Shown piece by piece: positions 47,771-58,874 of a stretch of 64,000 bases of DNA. The translations under genes were made by a program, and so were the position numbers. Positions within the stretch are counted from its first letter, which is position 1, and each line of letters opens with the position of its first letter. Source of the stretch: Stenocarpella maydis (taxonomy: Eukaryota; Ascomycota; Sordariomycetes; Diaporthales; Diaporthaceae); the NCBI GenBank assembly GCA_002270565.1, contig NQMI01000006.1:816583-880582 (forward strand), written 5' to 3'. The notes under the pieces were generated by a model. That model searched no databases. It saw nothing but the letters and a program-made list of their open reading frames with translations, and was not told where the DNA came from.

Positions 47771-49543
47771 TTTTTCTCATCGTGATAACTTTCCAAGACA
47801 CATCACGTGCAATGATGTCGATTAACCTTGGGAGTTCCCAGGGCGCAGACTGTGACGCCGAGGGGTGAGTATGTACATGAGGCAGGGTATGGTGAATCCA
47901 CGATAAGGGGAAGGCAAAACGCCAGGAGGGTGATCGAGATATATAGTCTGGTCATAACCTGTTGGAGGAAGACCGCCTCAGAAGACGAAAGGGTGGGGAA
48001 GGTGGAGGAGGGGTTCGTAGGACACGTATGAGATGATAGACAGACCATGGAAGACAATAAGAGATGGATAGACCTAAGGCTGAATTGCGCATAAAGTGCT
48101 TTCAGCAGAGACGTAGTGGTGCCGTCAATTTGACAGGAACGTCTAGGGATCAAGAGACCGAAAGGAACAGGGGAGCCAACTGGTGAAATGGGCTGGGCCA
48201 CCTTGCGGTTGAATATTAGATGGCGAAGTGTTTGAGTTGTCTATTTCTGAACTGTATGTCTGGAAGATTGGTCGGGTTGATGGGCTGCATAGTAATATAA
48301 GCAAGAGCTGCTCTGATGGAGTTTGAAAGTCGGCAGCGCGAGAATCGTGGAAGACGTGAAGCGATCAAAGCGAAAGGAAGAGGAGGATGACCAGTGAGTG
48401 GGTGACAGACGCTGGGGGAGGGAGGACTGGATATAAATGTGAAGATGTGCAGGGCAAGCAGTGCCGACTAGGATGAATTGCCTATGGTGACGGCAGACGG
48501 TCAAATGCTTATACCGGGTTCGCTTGTGCCAACTTGAGCACATGCAAGGACCCTACCATTGCAGCGTGTCTCAGTGTAACACACCAACCATCAGGGGGGG
48601 GGGTGGATTTTGTGTGTGTAGGCTTGAAGCCTAAGCCTGGAAAAACTCATTGTAAATGATGCCTGTGGATTTCTGGTTTGCGAGATGTTATATTAACTTG
48701 TGACATTCTCTTCCTAGAGGACGTCCCCTCTGCAGCCAAAGCCCAGGTCAACTGGTAGATATCATCTTGGTCCTCCGTGGTGGAGCCTGCCCAGTGCACT
48801 GAGGCTTGCTAAATGCAGCATAGTCACCAGCTGCAAAGCGAACCATTTCAGTTGCCTCATTGCCCATTTTAATTTAATGGGCCCTTTTTATGCTATACAA
48901 CGGCACCCAGGTAACAGGGCACCACCTTGGGGTGGCTGTAGCACCTTTGGGCGGCCGCCCCATGTGCCAGCCCAGGCGGGCTGCGAAAGAAACCGCCTGC
49001 CCGCAGCTGGGAGGGTGGTCAGACCCCCAAGTCAGTCTCGTACTACATGTCAGCCGAAACCCGCTTAAGTGAATGGGGCTCAAACCCTTAAACCTAATCT
49101 TGGAACCCAAAAAAGACAAGCGACCAGCACGTTGGCGGGGTAGCAGTATGGGACGCCTATGCCCAGGTGTGCCACCCTAGTGCTCTGACTGGGCAGTGCA
49201 CTGTGTGTAGGGCTATGCCCGATTTGGCGACTATGGATGAGCAGATCCCCCGTGTACTGTCCCAATGTCCCCCCGGAGTGTCCACTAAAAGGCATGCAGC
49301 AGAGGAGGATAAAACTAGACCAACCCGGATACAACCTCTGCCCACCCTCCATGCCCAGCAGGCTTCCCACGGCCACACATAAGACTAGTGGTGCCACTAC
49401 CTAGATGTTGCCAAATTTCACCGAGAAGCGGTGATAGCGCACGTACTTAGCGTCAAGCACTATTTTACTGTAGTATAGCTTTTGCCCTGTTATTTAGGTG
49501 AGTAGTCTACATCCCAAGGTTTGCAGCCACACTTCGGCATGCC
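47771..49543. other. Intergenic accessory DNA
   Basis: No supported gene. A poly-G run lies at about 48594-48603. A minus-strand frame at 47803-48201 contains a hydrophobic signal-like stretch (MTRLYISITLLAFCLPLIV) but no start context or Cys pattern that would make a gene call safe. GC-rich sequence at 48900-49380 is unexplained. Confidence 0.35.
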
Positions 49544-52189
49544 TCACTGCTTAAGCGCTTCTACAAGGACATCCCAAGCATGCTGTCTTCTATCCCCCGC
49601 AAAGTTTGGGCTCAGGTCCTTCCAGAGAAGGCCTGGGTGGATGTAGGAATACCTGGTCGTGTCCTGGCCCTTCTTGCTGACGTGCCCCAACACCTTTCCC
49701 ATCCCACCAAGTTCCCGCAACTCGTCGAGGTCAACCGAGTGCACCCTCTGGGCCTCCTCCCTCTCTTTCCTGCACATGTACTGCCATGCGAACCCGAGTA
49801 TCAAAGCAGCCATCGCAGCGACGGCAGGCGTGGCAAATGACGTGCCCTCGGCCAGCCTGAAATCACCGCCCTTGGCCTCGGGCCACAGGGTGATGACATT
49901 CTCGCCCACAAACATGAAGTTATGGGGCGAGAGATGCACGTATGGCGGCGTGAACCCAGACGTCCGAGACCCCCACTTGTCGCACGAGTGCACGCCTATC
50001 GCAAGCTCCGGGTCCCTGGCTGGCCAGGCTGCGTGTTCGACATTGTTCCCGCCGTTGGACATGGCCGCAAACACGAGGATCCTGGAGTCGCGTGCTGCCT
50101 TAAGCGCTGCCTTGACCTCCCTGTAGCTATCGTGAAAGCCAAATGACATGTTGATGATGTCTACATTCTGCTCCCGGGCCCAGTGTATGGCCTTTGCGAC
50201 GATATCTTGCTGAGGTCGCTTGATAGGGTTGTCTGTTGGCGGGGAGCGGGTCGGCGCGCCGCGGTTGATGTCCCCTTCGCATATGCGAGCGATGTATAGG
50301 TCCGCTCTTGGGGCGAGCCGGAGAATTAGCTCTGCAACCTGGGTTCCGTGGCCGTCGACATCTTTCATATCGTCCTTCTCCGTCACTGTTCTGTGACCTG
50401 TGAAGTCTTTACAAGTCTTGATTCTTTCATACTGTGATGGTTCATCTTTGGACCATACTGGTGTGTTACCATCGAAACGCTTTACCCTCGGCTTTTCAAA
50501 GTGCTTGTGAACCACGTCCAACCCAGTATCTAGGACTGCAACTTTGACTGGTCGGTCGTACTTCCTCTTGAAGTCGAAATTGTCGTCCCAAAGGCGCTGT
50601 AGCATCTCATATGAGGAGCCCATGCTGGAGGCTTCGAGACTAACAGATTACATATATCAGCTTCTGAACGGATTGACATAGCCTACAGCTCAGACTTACT
50701 TCGTGGATGGGAGAGAATAGAAAGTTCCATCGAATGAGCCACCCGCGCCGGGTACATGAGGGTCTGACGGGACCGAAGGCTCAGATTCAGCTCGTTCGAC
50801 ATCAGATTCAGAGTTCTTATTACTGTCGTGGTCATTTCCGGGTCCCTGGTCGTCTTGCTGCCCGCTGAGATTGGCGAGATGATCCTTGGCCCTGGCGTAA
50901 AGATCGAGAGCTTCATTTCGCTTCGTTTCATTCGTCAGATATTGAGCATGTTGCCCCAAAACGTCCAAACTCTTCGCATGGCGCCCAACCGCGGCGATCC
51001 CAAAGGCAGTGACTCCTGCGGACGAGCGGGAGGTCTGAGATCCCTCGGACGCCGCTGGATTAGGGACCTGGCCGGTGACAGCAAGTATGTCTGCTCCATT
51101 TTCTAGCAGCACTCTCAGGGTTCTCGGCCTCCCTTTCTCTGCAGCCAGATGTAAAGGCGTCCACTTTTGCCTGGCAGTCCTTGCATCTACCACCGCTCCA
51201 CGGTCCAGAAGGATCTTTACAATGCCAGGTTCTCCCCCCCAAGACGCATGATGAATCGGCTTCCAGCCTTTTTTCAGGCCTTGGGATTCGATGACCTCAG
51301 AAGGCTTGTTGACCATAAAGCCCAGTATAAACTCCACGAGGGGTGCAGGTCCCTTCTCCGATGCCCATGATAGCATGGCCGACTTATCGATCTGCCCCTC
51401 TGTGGTGACGAAACGAGACAGCTTCGGCAGGATTTCCCTGGTCTGCTTCCCACAGGTCTCCCACTTGGCCAAGATATCAGCCATTGTGACTCTGGCATTA
51501 TCCCCCAGTGCTCTTAATGAATCGAACGCGTTCTTGCCATCATTGTTCCTGAGAGATGAATCTGCACCAAATGCACACAGCGCCCTGGCGTTCGAATGCT
51601 TCGCAGCCAACACTGCACCCTGCAGTGGTGTGAGCCCTTTTTTGTCCTGGGCGTTGCGATCCGCCCCGCGAATCAACAGAATGACGAGCAGATCCTGTTC
51701 GTTTCGTTTCTCCTTCTGGGCCGCCTTATGCAGGGGCGTCCAGCCCTCTCTGGTCTTCGCTTCGAGGTCGGCGCCGGAGTCAAGCAGGGTCACTACGACA
51801 TCGTGGCGGGAGCTCTCGGCGGCGAAGCTGAGGGGCGTGTATCCCCCCTTGGACCGGGCATCCAAGCTCGCCCCACGTGAGATGAGCAGCTTCACAATGT
51901 CGTTCTGCCCATCCTGCGCGGCCACGTGCAGGGGCGTCCGGCCGCGGTCGTTCCGCGCCTCGATACAGTCTGGCGAGGCCCGGATGATGCGCGCTGCTCC
52001 TTCTACGTCCTTGCGGCCGACCGCGTCGTGAAGGGCCTGCCCAGGGGTTCTGACCCTGAACGCGATCGAGGGTGATGGACTGTTGGCGGCGCTCGGGTCA
52101 TCACCCTCTGGAGCCTGGGGACTCGGAGTCCGACGTGTTCGGGAGCTCTGGGCCTCGGGCTTGAGTCCGTTTCCTCCTGAGGGCGACAT
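49544..52189 (-). CDS. Ankyrin-repeat subtilisin-like (S8) serine protease, HET-Q2-like
   Basis: Fusion of an N-terminal ankyrin sensor and a C-terminal peptidase S8 domain. Exon 1 is 52189-50700 and exon 2 is 50624-49544, joined by a 75-nt intron with a GTAAGT donor and CCAG acceptor; total 856 aa. Ankyrin repeats (about 8-9) run from residue ~50 to ~400, for example GRTPLHVAAQDGQNDIVKLL and KWTPLHLAAEKGRPRTLRVL. The protease part begins near 515. The catalytic triad is complete: Asp at about 529 (VAVLDTGLD), His at about 589 (VDGHGTQVAE) and Ser at about 759 (EGTSFATPAVAAMAALIL). The oxyanion Asn is at about 687 (AAMSNGGNN). There is no signal peptide or propeptide, so it should act inside the cell. 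It is divergently paired, 429 bp apart, with the gasdermin-like gene, the setting known for het-Q1/het-Q2. Likely role: protease that activates the gasdermin on an ankyrin-sensed signal. Confidence 0.9.
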
Positions 52190-52618
52190 ATCGGGCGTGG
52201 CCAGAACTGGTTATGATTTTGAATCGACCCAACCTGTAATGTCCAAGGCTGTTCTCAACTTTGCTCTCACAAGAGAAGTTGTCACTTGTTTCGTCTCATG
52301 CTGACAGCACTTGAGAATGTGCTCTAAGCCGCAAAAAGTAAACTTGATAACTACCTACTATCCCCGCTGACAGGATTGGTGTTGGGGGCAGGACGGAAAC
52401 CCCTGCTTACTTGCTGCGCCACCCTTGTAGGCTGGGGGATGTGGTGTAACCGCATCAGAGTCTATATCATGTGTTCGATATTTCTTAGCTCTTACTTCGA
52501 AAAGACACAAATATCTCCGACCAAATCCAGCAATGATATCCCGAACGGCTTGGTTCACTCATCCCTCAACCAGAGCGTATTCGGGCTGCTGAAACAGTGA
52601 CCAACGTGACATCCTGCC
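52190..52618. promoter_or_regulatory. Shared divergent promoter of the protease/gasdermin pair
   Basis: 429 bp between the two start codons. No known operator is recognised. The shared interval suggests coordinated expression, which is inference only. Confidence 0.6.
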
Positions 52619-53428
52619 ATGACGAACTTGTCGGGCCTCAAGGGAGACAAGCTCTGGCATGTCTACCGCTACCCCCAGAGGCCAAACACGCTCATGGTCC
52701 TCGGCAGCATTCTCACCAAGGCAGACGACCTGGAATCCTCACTTAACCACGAAAGCGGCATCGAGGCGTTCCCCCCGGACAAGATCCAGGACCAGACTGG
52801 GGCTGTCCGCCTTTTCATGAGGTCTGGACTTTCCAAGACGCATGGGGGAAGAGTCAAGGCTCTGCTGCCATTCTCTCCCTTTGCCAGCGCAGGAGGCGGG
52901 GTGGGGGTGACCTCTTCGCAGAGTGTGGATGCGACTTTCGAGGCTTCTGGAGTCCGGGCTGTAGCTGTGTTGCCACAGACAGCCCAAGATTACGTGGAAA
53001 GAGCCTTGAAGACCCCCAAGGTGGTCGAGTACGTTCGGAAGGGTATATTCTCAGAACCCCTGTACATGATTGTCGGCGTTGCCACATGCAAAAGGTTATC
53101 TGGGGGCGATGGTTCCGGTCAGGGCAGTTCCGCATCTATTGACCTCGATGCCAGTGTTGCTGCTGGAGCGGTCGAAGCTGGCGTCGGGCTCTCGAGAGAA
53201 AAGGGTTCTTGGGCAGATTCGGAGCGGGAAGTGATCGAGGAATGTGATTTCGCATATCGTGTGAGGGAGTTTCAGTACTCTCGAAGGAAGAAGCGAATCA
53301 AAAAGTCGGCCAACGTGACGGATGGGGCAATGTTTGGGAACGACACTTCAAAGGAAGAGGGCGAATTTGAAGAGGTGCCTGTGTTTGAATATTTTGAAAG
53401 CGAGGATGAAGACGTTGATTCTATATGA
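52619..53428 (+). CDS. Fungal gasdermin-like cell-death protein (HET-Q1/RCD-1 type)
   Basis: Intronless, 269 aa, no signal peptide. The fold pattern matches the gasdermin pore-forming domain. An N-terminal strand (about 11-33, KLWHVYRYPQ, then LMVLGSIL) is followed by a first hairpin with small residues (91-119). Next are an amphipathic helix (121-141), a strand ending in LYMIVGVATCKRL (148-160) and a second Gly/Ala/Ser hairpin (168-200). A final strand then ends FAYRVREFQY (211-220), equivalent to the AFRV strand of mammalian gasdermins. After this come a basic patch (222-229) and an acidic tail (about 245-269). HET-Q1 has a short inhibitory tail of this kind that is removed by the subtilisin HET-Q2. 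Size agrees with HET-Q1 and RCD-1 (roughly 240-280 aa). The neighbouring divergent subtilisin supports the call. I have no alignment, so distant homology remains to be tested. Confidence 0.78.
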   Translation: MTNLSGLKGDKLWHVYRYPQRPNTLMVLGSILTKADDLESSLNHESGIEAFPPDKIQDQTGAVRLFMRSGLSKTHGGRVKALLPFSPFASAGGGVGVTSSQSVDATFEASGVRAVAVLPQTAQDYVERALKTPKVVEYVRKGIFSEPLYMIVGVATCKRLSGGDGSGQGSSASIDLDASVAAGAVEAGVGLSREKGSWADSEREVIEECDFAYRVREFQYSRRKKRIKKSANVTDGAMFGNDTSKEEGEFEEVPVFEYFESEDEDVDSI

Positions 53429-53933
53429 GATGAGGGCAAGAGCGGACTACTTGTTATCAATTATCCCGAAAGCTTAGATGCTGCAACAGCAATCCCGGGA
53501 TCACCATGGGAGCAGCGGCAAGTTGAACTTCCTAATGTTGACGAGGACTGGAGATGTTCAGTTGGCGTAGGCAAGGGAGGGGACCCGCGTGTATCTCAAG
53601 GTTGTACCAATGCGAACATTCACCCTGCAAAAGCACATCATAACATGACACACATGCACCCACCGGCACCCACCTGCACCCACCTTCATTGGGATGGCAT
53701 TGCAGAGATGCCATGGCTGGGCTCACACACGGTGGCCTCGGTTGCACAACACGATGATGAGCGTGGTCACGGATGCCGATCTTGGGTGCGGGGAAGTTGC
53801 TTACATGTACCGGGGCACAAGAACATACCTACAAGTACCCACATTCAGAGTTGGAATATGAACAACCGAGGGTCCTGAACCAAAGCCTCGAGGAGACATT
53901 TCGGCAGACTACTGATATCCCCAGCATACAACC
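53429..53933. other. Intergenic DNA after the gasdermin-like gene
   Basis: No gene is seen. A CACC/TGCACCCACC-rich short repeat lies at about 53650-53685. Confidence 0.4.
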
Positions 53934-54371
53934 ATGTCTCGCCGCCTCGAGGGAAAGGTTGCCATCGTCACGGGCGGCGCCTCCGGCTTCGGCAAGGGCA
54001 TCGCCACCAAGTTCGTGCAGGAGGGCGGCAGGGTCATCGTCGCGGACCTGTCGGCCGAGGCCGGCCAGGCGCTTGCCGGTGAGCTCGGGGAGTCGGCCAC
54101 CTTCCAGCGGGCCGACGTGACCAGGCGCGAGGACTGGGAGCAGCTGCTCCGGACGGCGACGGAGCGCTTTGGCGGCCTGGACGTGGTGGTCAACAACGCG
54201 GGGACGACGTACGCGAACAAGCCGACGGAGCAGGTGACAGACGCCGACTTCGACGCGTGCTTCACCGTCAACGTCAGGTCCATCTACCTGTCCACCAGCG
54301 TGTTGCTGCCCTACTTCCTGGGGGGCGGCCGCCCGGGGAGCTTCGCTCACTCGGTTCGAAATAAGATATGA
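53934..54371 (+). pseudogene. Truncated short-chain dehydrogenase/reductase (SDR)
   Basis: The N-terminal half of a classical NAD(P)-dependent SDR is present: the TGGASGFGKG cofactor-binding motif (residues 13-22), a VADLS acidic residue after strand 2, an ADVT motif and VVNNAGTTYANK. It ends in the helix before the catalytic region (SVLLPYFLGGG). The frame then runs into unrelated sequence and stops at 145 aa, against about 250 normally. The catalytic Ser and YxxxK are missing, so it cannot be an active SDR. The loss coincides with a change from GC-rich to AT-rich DNA near 54340, which suggests a breakpoint or insertion. Confidence 0.85.
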
Positions 54372-54426
54372 ATGGATCAATTTGACACTTTCCCTCCTTG
54401 GATCATAAGTTGCTAACCCAGTATGA

Positions 54427-54471
54427 AAGTGTGCGTACGGTACCCAATATTAATGAGTACCGCACACACTT
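54427..54471. repeat. Imperfect inverted repeat
   Basis: AAGTGTGCGTACGGTAC is matched, with a small internal difference, by GTACCGCACACACTT; the loop is about 13 bases and AT-rich. It lies just past the SDR breakpoint and could be part of an inserted element's end. Confidence 0.5.
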
Positions 54472-56408
54472 GAATGCCGTCATGATAGCCCCTTGCAAGC
54501 TATTTTCATGGACGGGATACCAGATAGTAAAGGTCGAGTTGACCAGGCAAAATTGTGAGTCAACCGGGTTGGTTGTAGTGGGTTGTATTCCCCACATTTA
54601 TAAAGAGGCTGTCCTTTAGCACTTAAGCCCTACCTAGGTAGTTATTCTACCAGTTAACATCTACCTACCCAGCTCTTCTACCGGCTAGGTAACCAAGAAA
54701 GTTGCCTAGGATACTATTCTTGAAATCATAGCACTTGAAGTCTCAGCTCCCAGGGTGGGGGCACAGCCTCATGACTATTGCTCCAGGAGGTCATCTTTTC
54801 ATTCCATAGCTGCCTCTTCATCATGCATCCTACTCAGCATTGTCACGTGGGAAGTTAATACCTTAATACTCATCACACTCAGACTGGCTCAGGAATGCGT
54901 AACACGTGCATGCTATAAGGACTACTGTATCTTTCATTCCAAAGCATACCTAAGTATTTGAGACGTTAGCCAACGTTTCATAAAGCTTACTCATTGGACA
55001 AGATCACATTCATGAGTGCGCCAATAATGACAAGACCCTATGTCCTGGTTCTCCCTGACAAGACTCGTTTATTATGCCGTTGTTGCAGTAATACGTCAGC
55101 TTCAATGTGGTTGAGCACTGAGAATGCTGATGAGTAGCCATTTCGTCGGAACACTTAACCGCTTCACACTTGAGCATGCGTTAAAACTCGGCACGCAGGC
55201 ACTAAAGCCGGTTTCAAGCAAGATACTACTGCTCATTAAATTAAACTATAGCTCCTATTAGAGACCACATGTTGACTTTGAGTGTTTTGTAGTCTTCCAT
55301 AGCTGGTTTCTTCACGCAGCTACACCCCGCGTGAATGTCAGGACATGGCAAGCACTTTGGGACGATGTAGATACTTTGCTCGCCCTGATTTGAATATTCT
55401 GTCCTAAATCGATACCATGTGGAAACCCCTGCCGGTTGTTACTCGCTCCGCTCGCTCCTCCGGCGAACCCCCTCCACGCCTCCCAGTAGCGCCCTCCGTA
55501 TACCTAGAGAGAGGGTCCCCTTCCTAGGCCCCCTCTCCCTCTTCGGGTTAGGGTTCTCACCTAGACTAGGGGTTTTTCTTTGTATTTACTCCAGTCAATC
55601 AGTATACAATCATTAACTGGCCTCTGATTAGTCTAAGTTTTGAACTACTATATCTGGAAAAATAAAACCTACCCCTCCTAGTTGGTTGTTAACTAATCTG
55701 TCTCCCGCCTCTAATTTATATAATTTGTATTAGAATATTATTAACAAGAACTTAACTGCGCTGCAAGCAGCGACAGCAGGGATAAGTGCAGATAGGAGTA
55801 ATAGGGCCGAGCTAATACCCTAGGGGTTTAAGAAAGAAGGGGCCCTTTAGGTAGGAAGGGGGCCTTCTAGGGAGTAAGAAGCCCTCCTTATTTAGGTAGG
55901 TAGGAATAAGATCCCTATAGGAAGTAAGAAGCCTTAAGGGGATCTAAAAAGGAAGGGGGTCTTCTAAAAGGAAGAGGCCTTTTAGGGGGGGAGGGGAGGA
56001 AGGTGGGTCTGGGAAGAAGGCTTGTGCTCCCTTTTATCTTATCCCAGATTCATATCTAATCTAACTTTTGTATTAAACCCAGTAGTAGGAAACTTTATAG
56101 ATTTAACTTAAGTATAGATAGGAGCGTTCCTTATAAGTACGGCTTACTTCTATATATATTTAATAATAAGCCTATTAGTATAATTAAAGCTATTATTAAC
56201 TTTATTTTTATATATTACTTAAATAATTAGAAGTTATATTATTAATTTAAGCCTTTTTTAAGAGGTTGCATGTATGCTAATAGCCCTAGGATAAGGTCAT
56301 GCTGGCATACCTATTTAATTATTAGCTTATCCACTTTGCTGCTTCTGCCGCCCTAGGATCATCTATACAAGATGGGCCCTCTCCCTCTAGATAACGAGCA
56401 AGAGGGCA

Positions 56409-56530
56409 GTTGGGCAAGTTAGTAGGTAGGTAGTTGAGTAAGTAGGTAGTTGAGTAAGTAGATAGCTGGGTAAGTAGGTAGCTAGGCAAGTTAAAGAGTA
56501 TGTAGCTAGGCAAGTTGGTAAATAGGTAGT
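56409..56530. repeat. Minisatellite, ~16-bp unit
   Basis: Degenerate tandem units of the type TAGGTAGTTGAGTAAG, alternating with TAGGTAGCTAGGCAAG. About seven copies. Confidence 0.8.
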
Positions 56531-58874
56531 TAACAGTATTATTAACTGTTATTATTATTGTTATAGGTTAATTGTTGGGGGTTCCGCGTTTTGATGCAAA
56601 TTAGAGGCAGCAGACGGATTAGTTGACAACCGACCAGGGGGGGGGATAGGTTTTGTTTTCCAAACACAGCGTCTGGCGCGTGCGCGTGTGTGTCAAGATC
56701 CCGTTCATAGACTATTCTGGACGAATAGCAAATGCTGGGGTACAGCTTCCTCGATTTACCAAGAAACATGCACAACATTGCCAGTACGTGATAGAGGTCA
56801 GCTGCTTCCAAGTGAAAATTAACCGGGAAGCCCAGAGCCCCCAGCCTTACTTAAATTGCCATGTTTTGTCGAAGGCTAGGCGGGCCGCGATGTCAAAATC
56901 GGTATGGGTGATGGTCACACATCGAGATAAGCAGGCTGTCGTAAGACCTTGCAGTCACTCGCGCGAACCAAAAGAATTTGGCTGACAGTGGAAGCCGTTG
57001 GCAAAGCCGCGTCGAATGATGCCCGCCAAGTGGAACCACGGCATCTATAGACGTTCCGTCTGGCCCAGCACACAACGCCTGCAGTGGCGGCCAAGTAAAA
57101 CCGGCTGATGTGTTAGCAGAGCATCCTCTACTATAACAATAACTGGAGTTCCTTATGTACCATTCAGTCAAACGCCTGCCAACCGATAAAGAGGACGAAG
57201 CTGTGCTAGAGCATGAAGTGGTGGTGGCCAAGCGGCCAAGAAGGAAGTCAGTACCTTTAACATTGAAGCTAGCCTCTTTCCTGTTCATATAAGCTTGGGT
57301 CTTTACGCAATGACTCGAGCACTGGGACAGGTCGCTTATCAAGTCCTAGGTATGCCTGGGATCGGTCCTGAATCAGACAACATATGCTGGTAAAACCACG
57401 CGTACATCATTATAGCCCACGGGAAGGAGAATAATTTGATGCATGCCTCTGCTTTACTGTTGTCTGCGTCTACACCAGTACTATGTTATTTACTCGTCAT
57501 GCTTGTCTTTGTCCGTGGGTGCCGCACCAATAATTACGAGTCAACAAGGCCGGCGGGAATAAGGTCGCTCAACAGTTATATGAACAAGAACGGCACGTCC
57601 CATATCGGAAACAGCCGTGCCGCCGCCATCACCAATAAGCCCGAAACTCGGTGATACTTTCCGGCTTGGCGCCGAACCAAACACGGCTCAATCTACATCT
57701 GAGAGCAGTGAAACATTTCGAGCCGTGATCCAATTGGCCCAAAACATGCTGAGACAAGTGGGCCGCGTGTGTCGTCGAGAGCCCACGGCACAAGGAGAGG
57801 CTGCGTCGGAGGCATAGGGAGGGGACAAAGACCCTCTCGGTCAGCCCTTCTGGGCCATTTGGAGGCTCTTGGGCCACTCCGTCAAGGTTCATGTCTACGT
57901 CGACCATCCGGCATGCGCGCCCAGCGGGCTCGACCACCCCATCTCCCCTGAGGCTACCGGATGGTGCCCCCCGTCTCAAGTTTGCCAAATGGCAGCTCGA
58001 GCGCCCGCCGAGGGCAAGCTGTCGCCGGCCAAGGTCACCCCGCCAAGTTCGCCAAGCCAGTTCAAACCCGAAAGGTCGGTTTGCGCCTTCATGCTCTGCT
58101 GTCGCCTCGACGGCAGTACCGCCCTCCCAAGACATCTTGGGACAAGTCGGCAGCCCTTCTGGGGGCCCGCCATCTGAAAGAGTAAAAAAAGAAACCGCCG
58201 AACCTCGAACAGCTGGGGACGGGTCGGGTCCGCGAGAAGTGATTGGCAGTGACGAAGGTCTTGCTTCAATGTCTCTACCCTCCCCCCCCCCCCCCAGGCC
58301 ACCGCTCGGCGCCGCGGTAGTCGCATGCGCGCCAGACGGGCATCCTCAGACACGCCGGTGTGGGAAGGGCCGCGGCGTGGACTTGCCTTGCCTGCGGGTC
58401 TCTTGAATGTAAACCCTGCGGTCGCGAGAGCCAAAAATAGTAACAGATACCAAGCAGAGGACACCCGTGGTCTGAAGTTTAATGTCGGATCCGGGGCCGG
58501 ACGTTGATTTGATTTGGCTGTCACACTTGCGAAGCTATCCTGGGCCACCTGGGGCCGTTGATGTTTCTTGGTGCCCTAGGCTTGGAGGCTTCATTATTCA
58601 TGTGTTCGCCCTGTTGCTGGGTGGGCGCAATGCAAGGAGGACGCAGATCACCCTCCGCCGGCCCGGCCTACGAGATGGGATTATAATAAATATACTTCAT
58701 CCTGCACCTGCTCGGACGATCGACGCGCCATCAGACGGCGGCTGACGACTCTCTTCTTAGACACAGCATATACTCCGTCATTGCTGGAGTGGCTGTGCTC
58801 TGCTGGCATACTCAGAGCCGCAACTCTCCTCGCAACTCGGTGGACCCGGGAGTGGAGTGAAGCACAGAGTAGCG

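Larger units (their letters stand above)
54372..58874. other. Gene-poor, largely AT-rich interval
   Basis: No intact gene across 4.5 kb. It holds an imperfect inverted repeat at 54427-54471, a possible LTR-like fragment near 55419-55640, AT-rich RIP-like DNA at about 55600-56300 and a 16-bp minisatellite at 56409-56530. A GC-rich patch at 57600-58500 has frames on both strands but no family I recognise, and a poly-C run lies at about 58283-58297. Confidence 0.5.

Noticed and set aside
55540..55555. GGGTTAGGG, telomere-like
   Set aside because: Only a single unit and a half; not a telomere or interstitial telomeric array.
57600..58500. Overlapping GC-rich open frames on both strands
   Set aside because: No conserved motif in any frame; composition alone explains the open frames.
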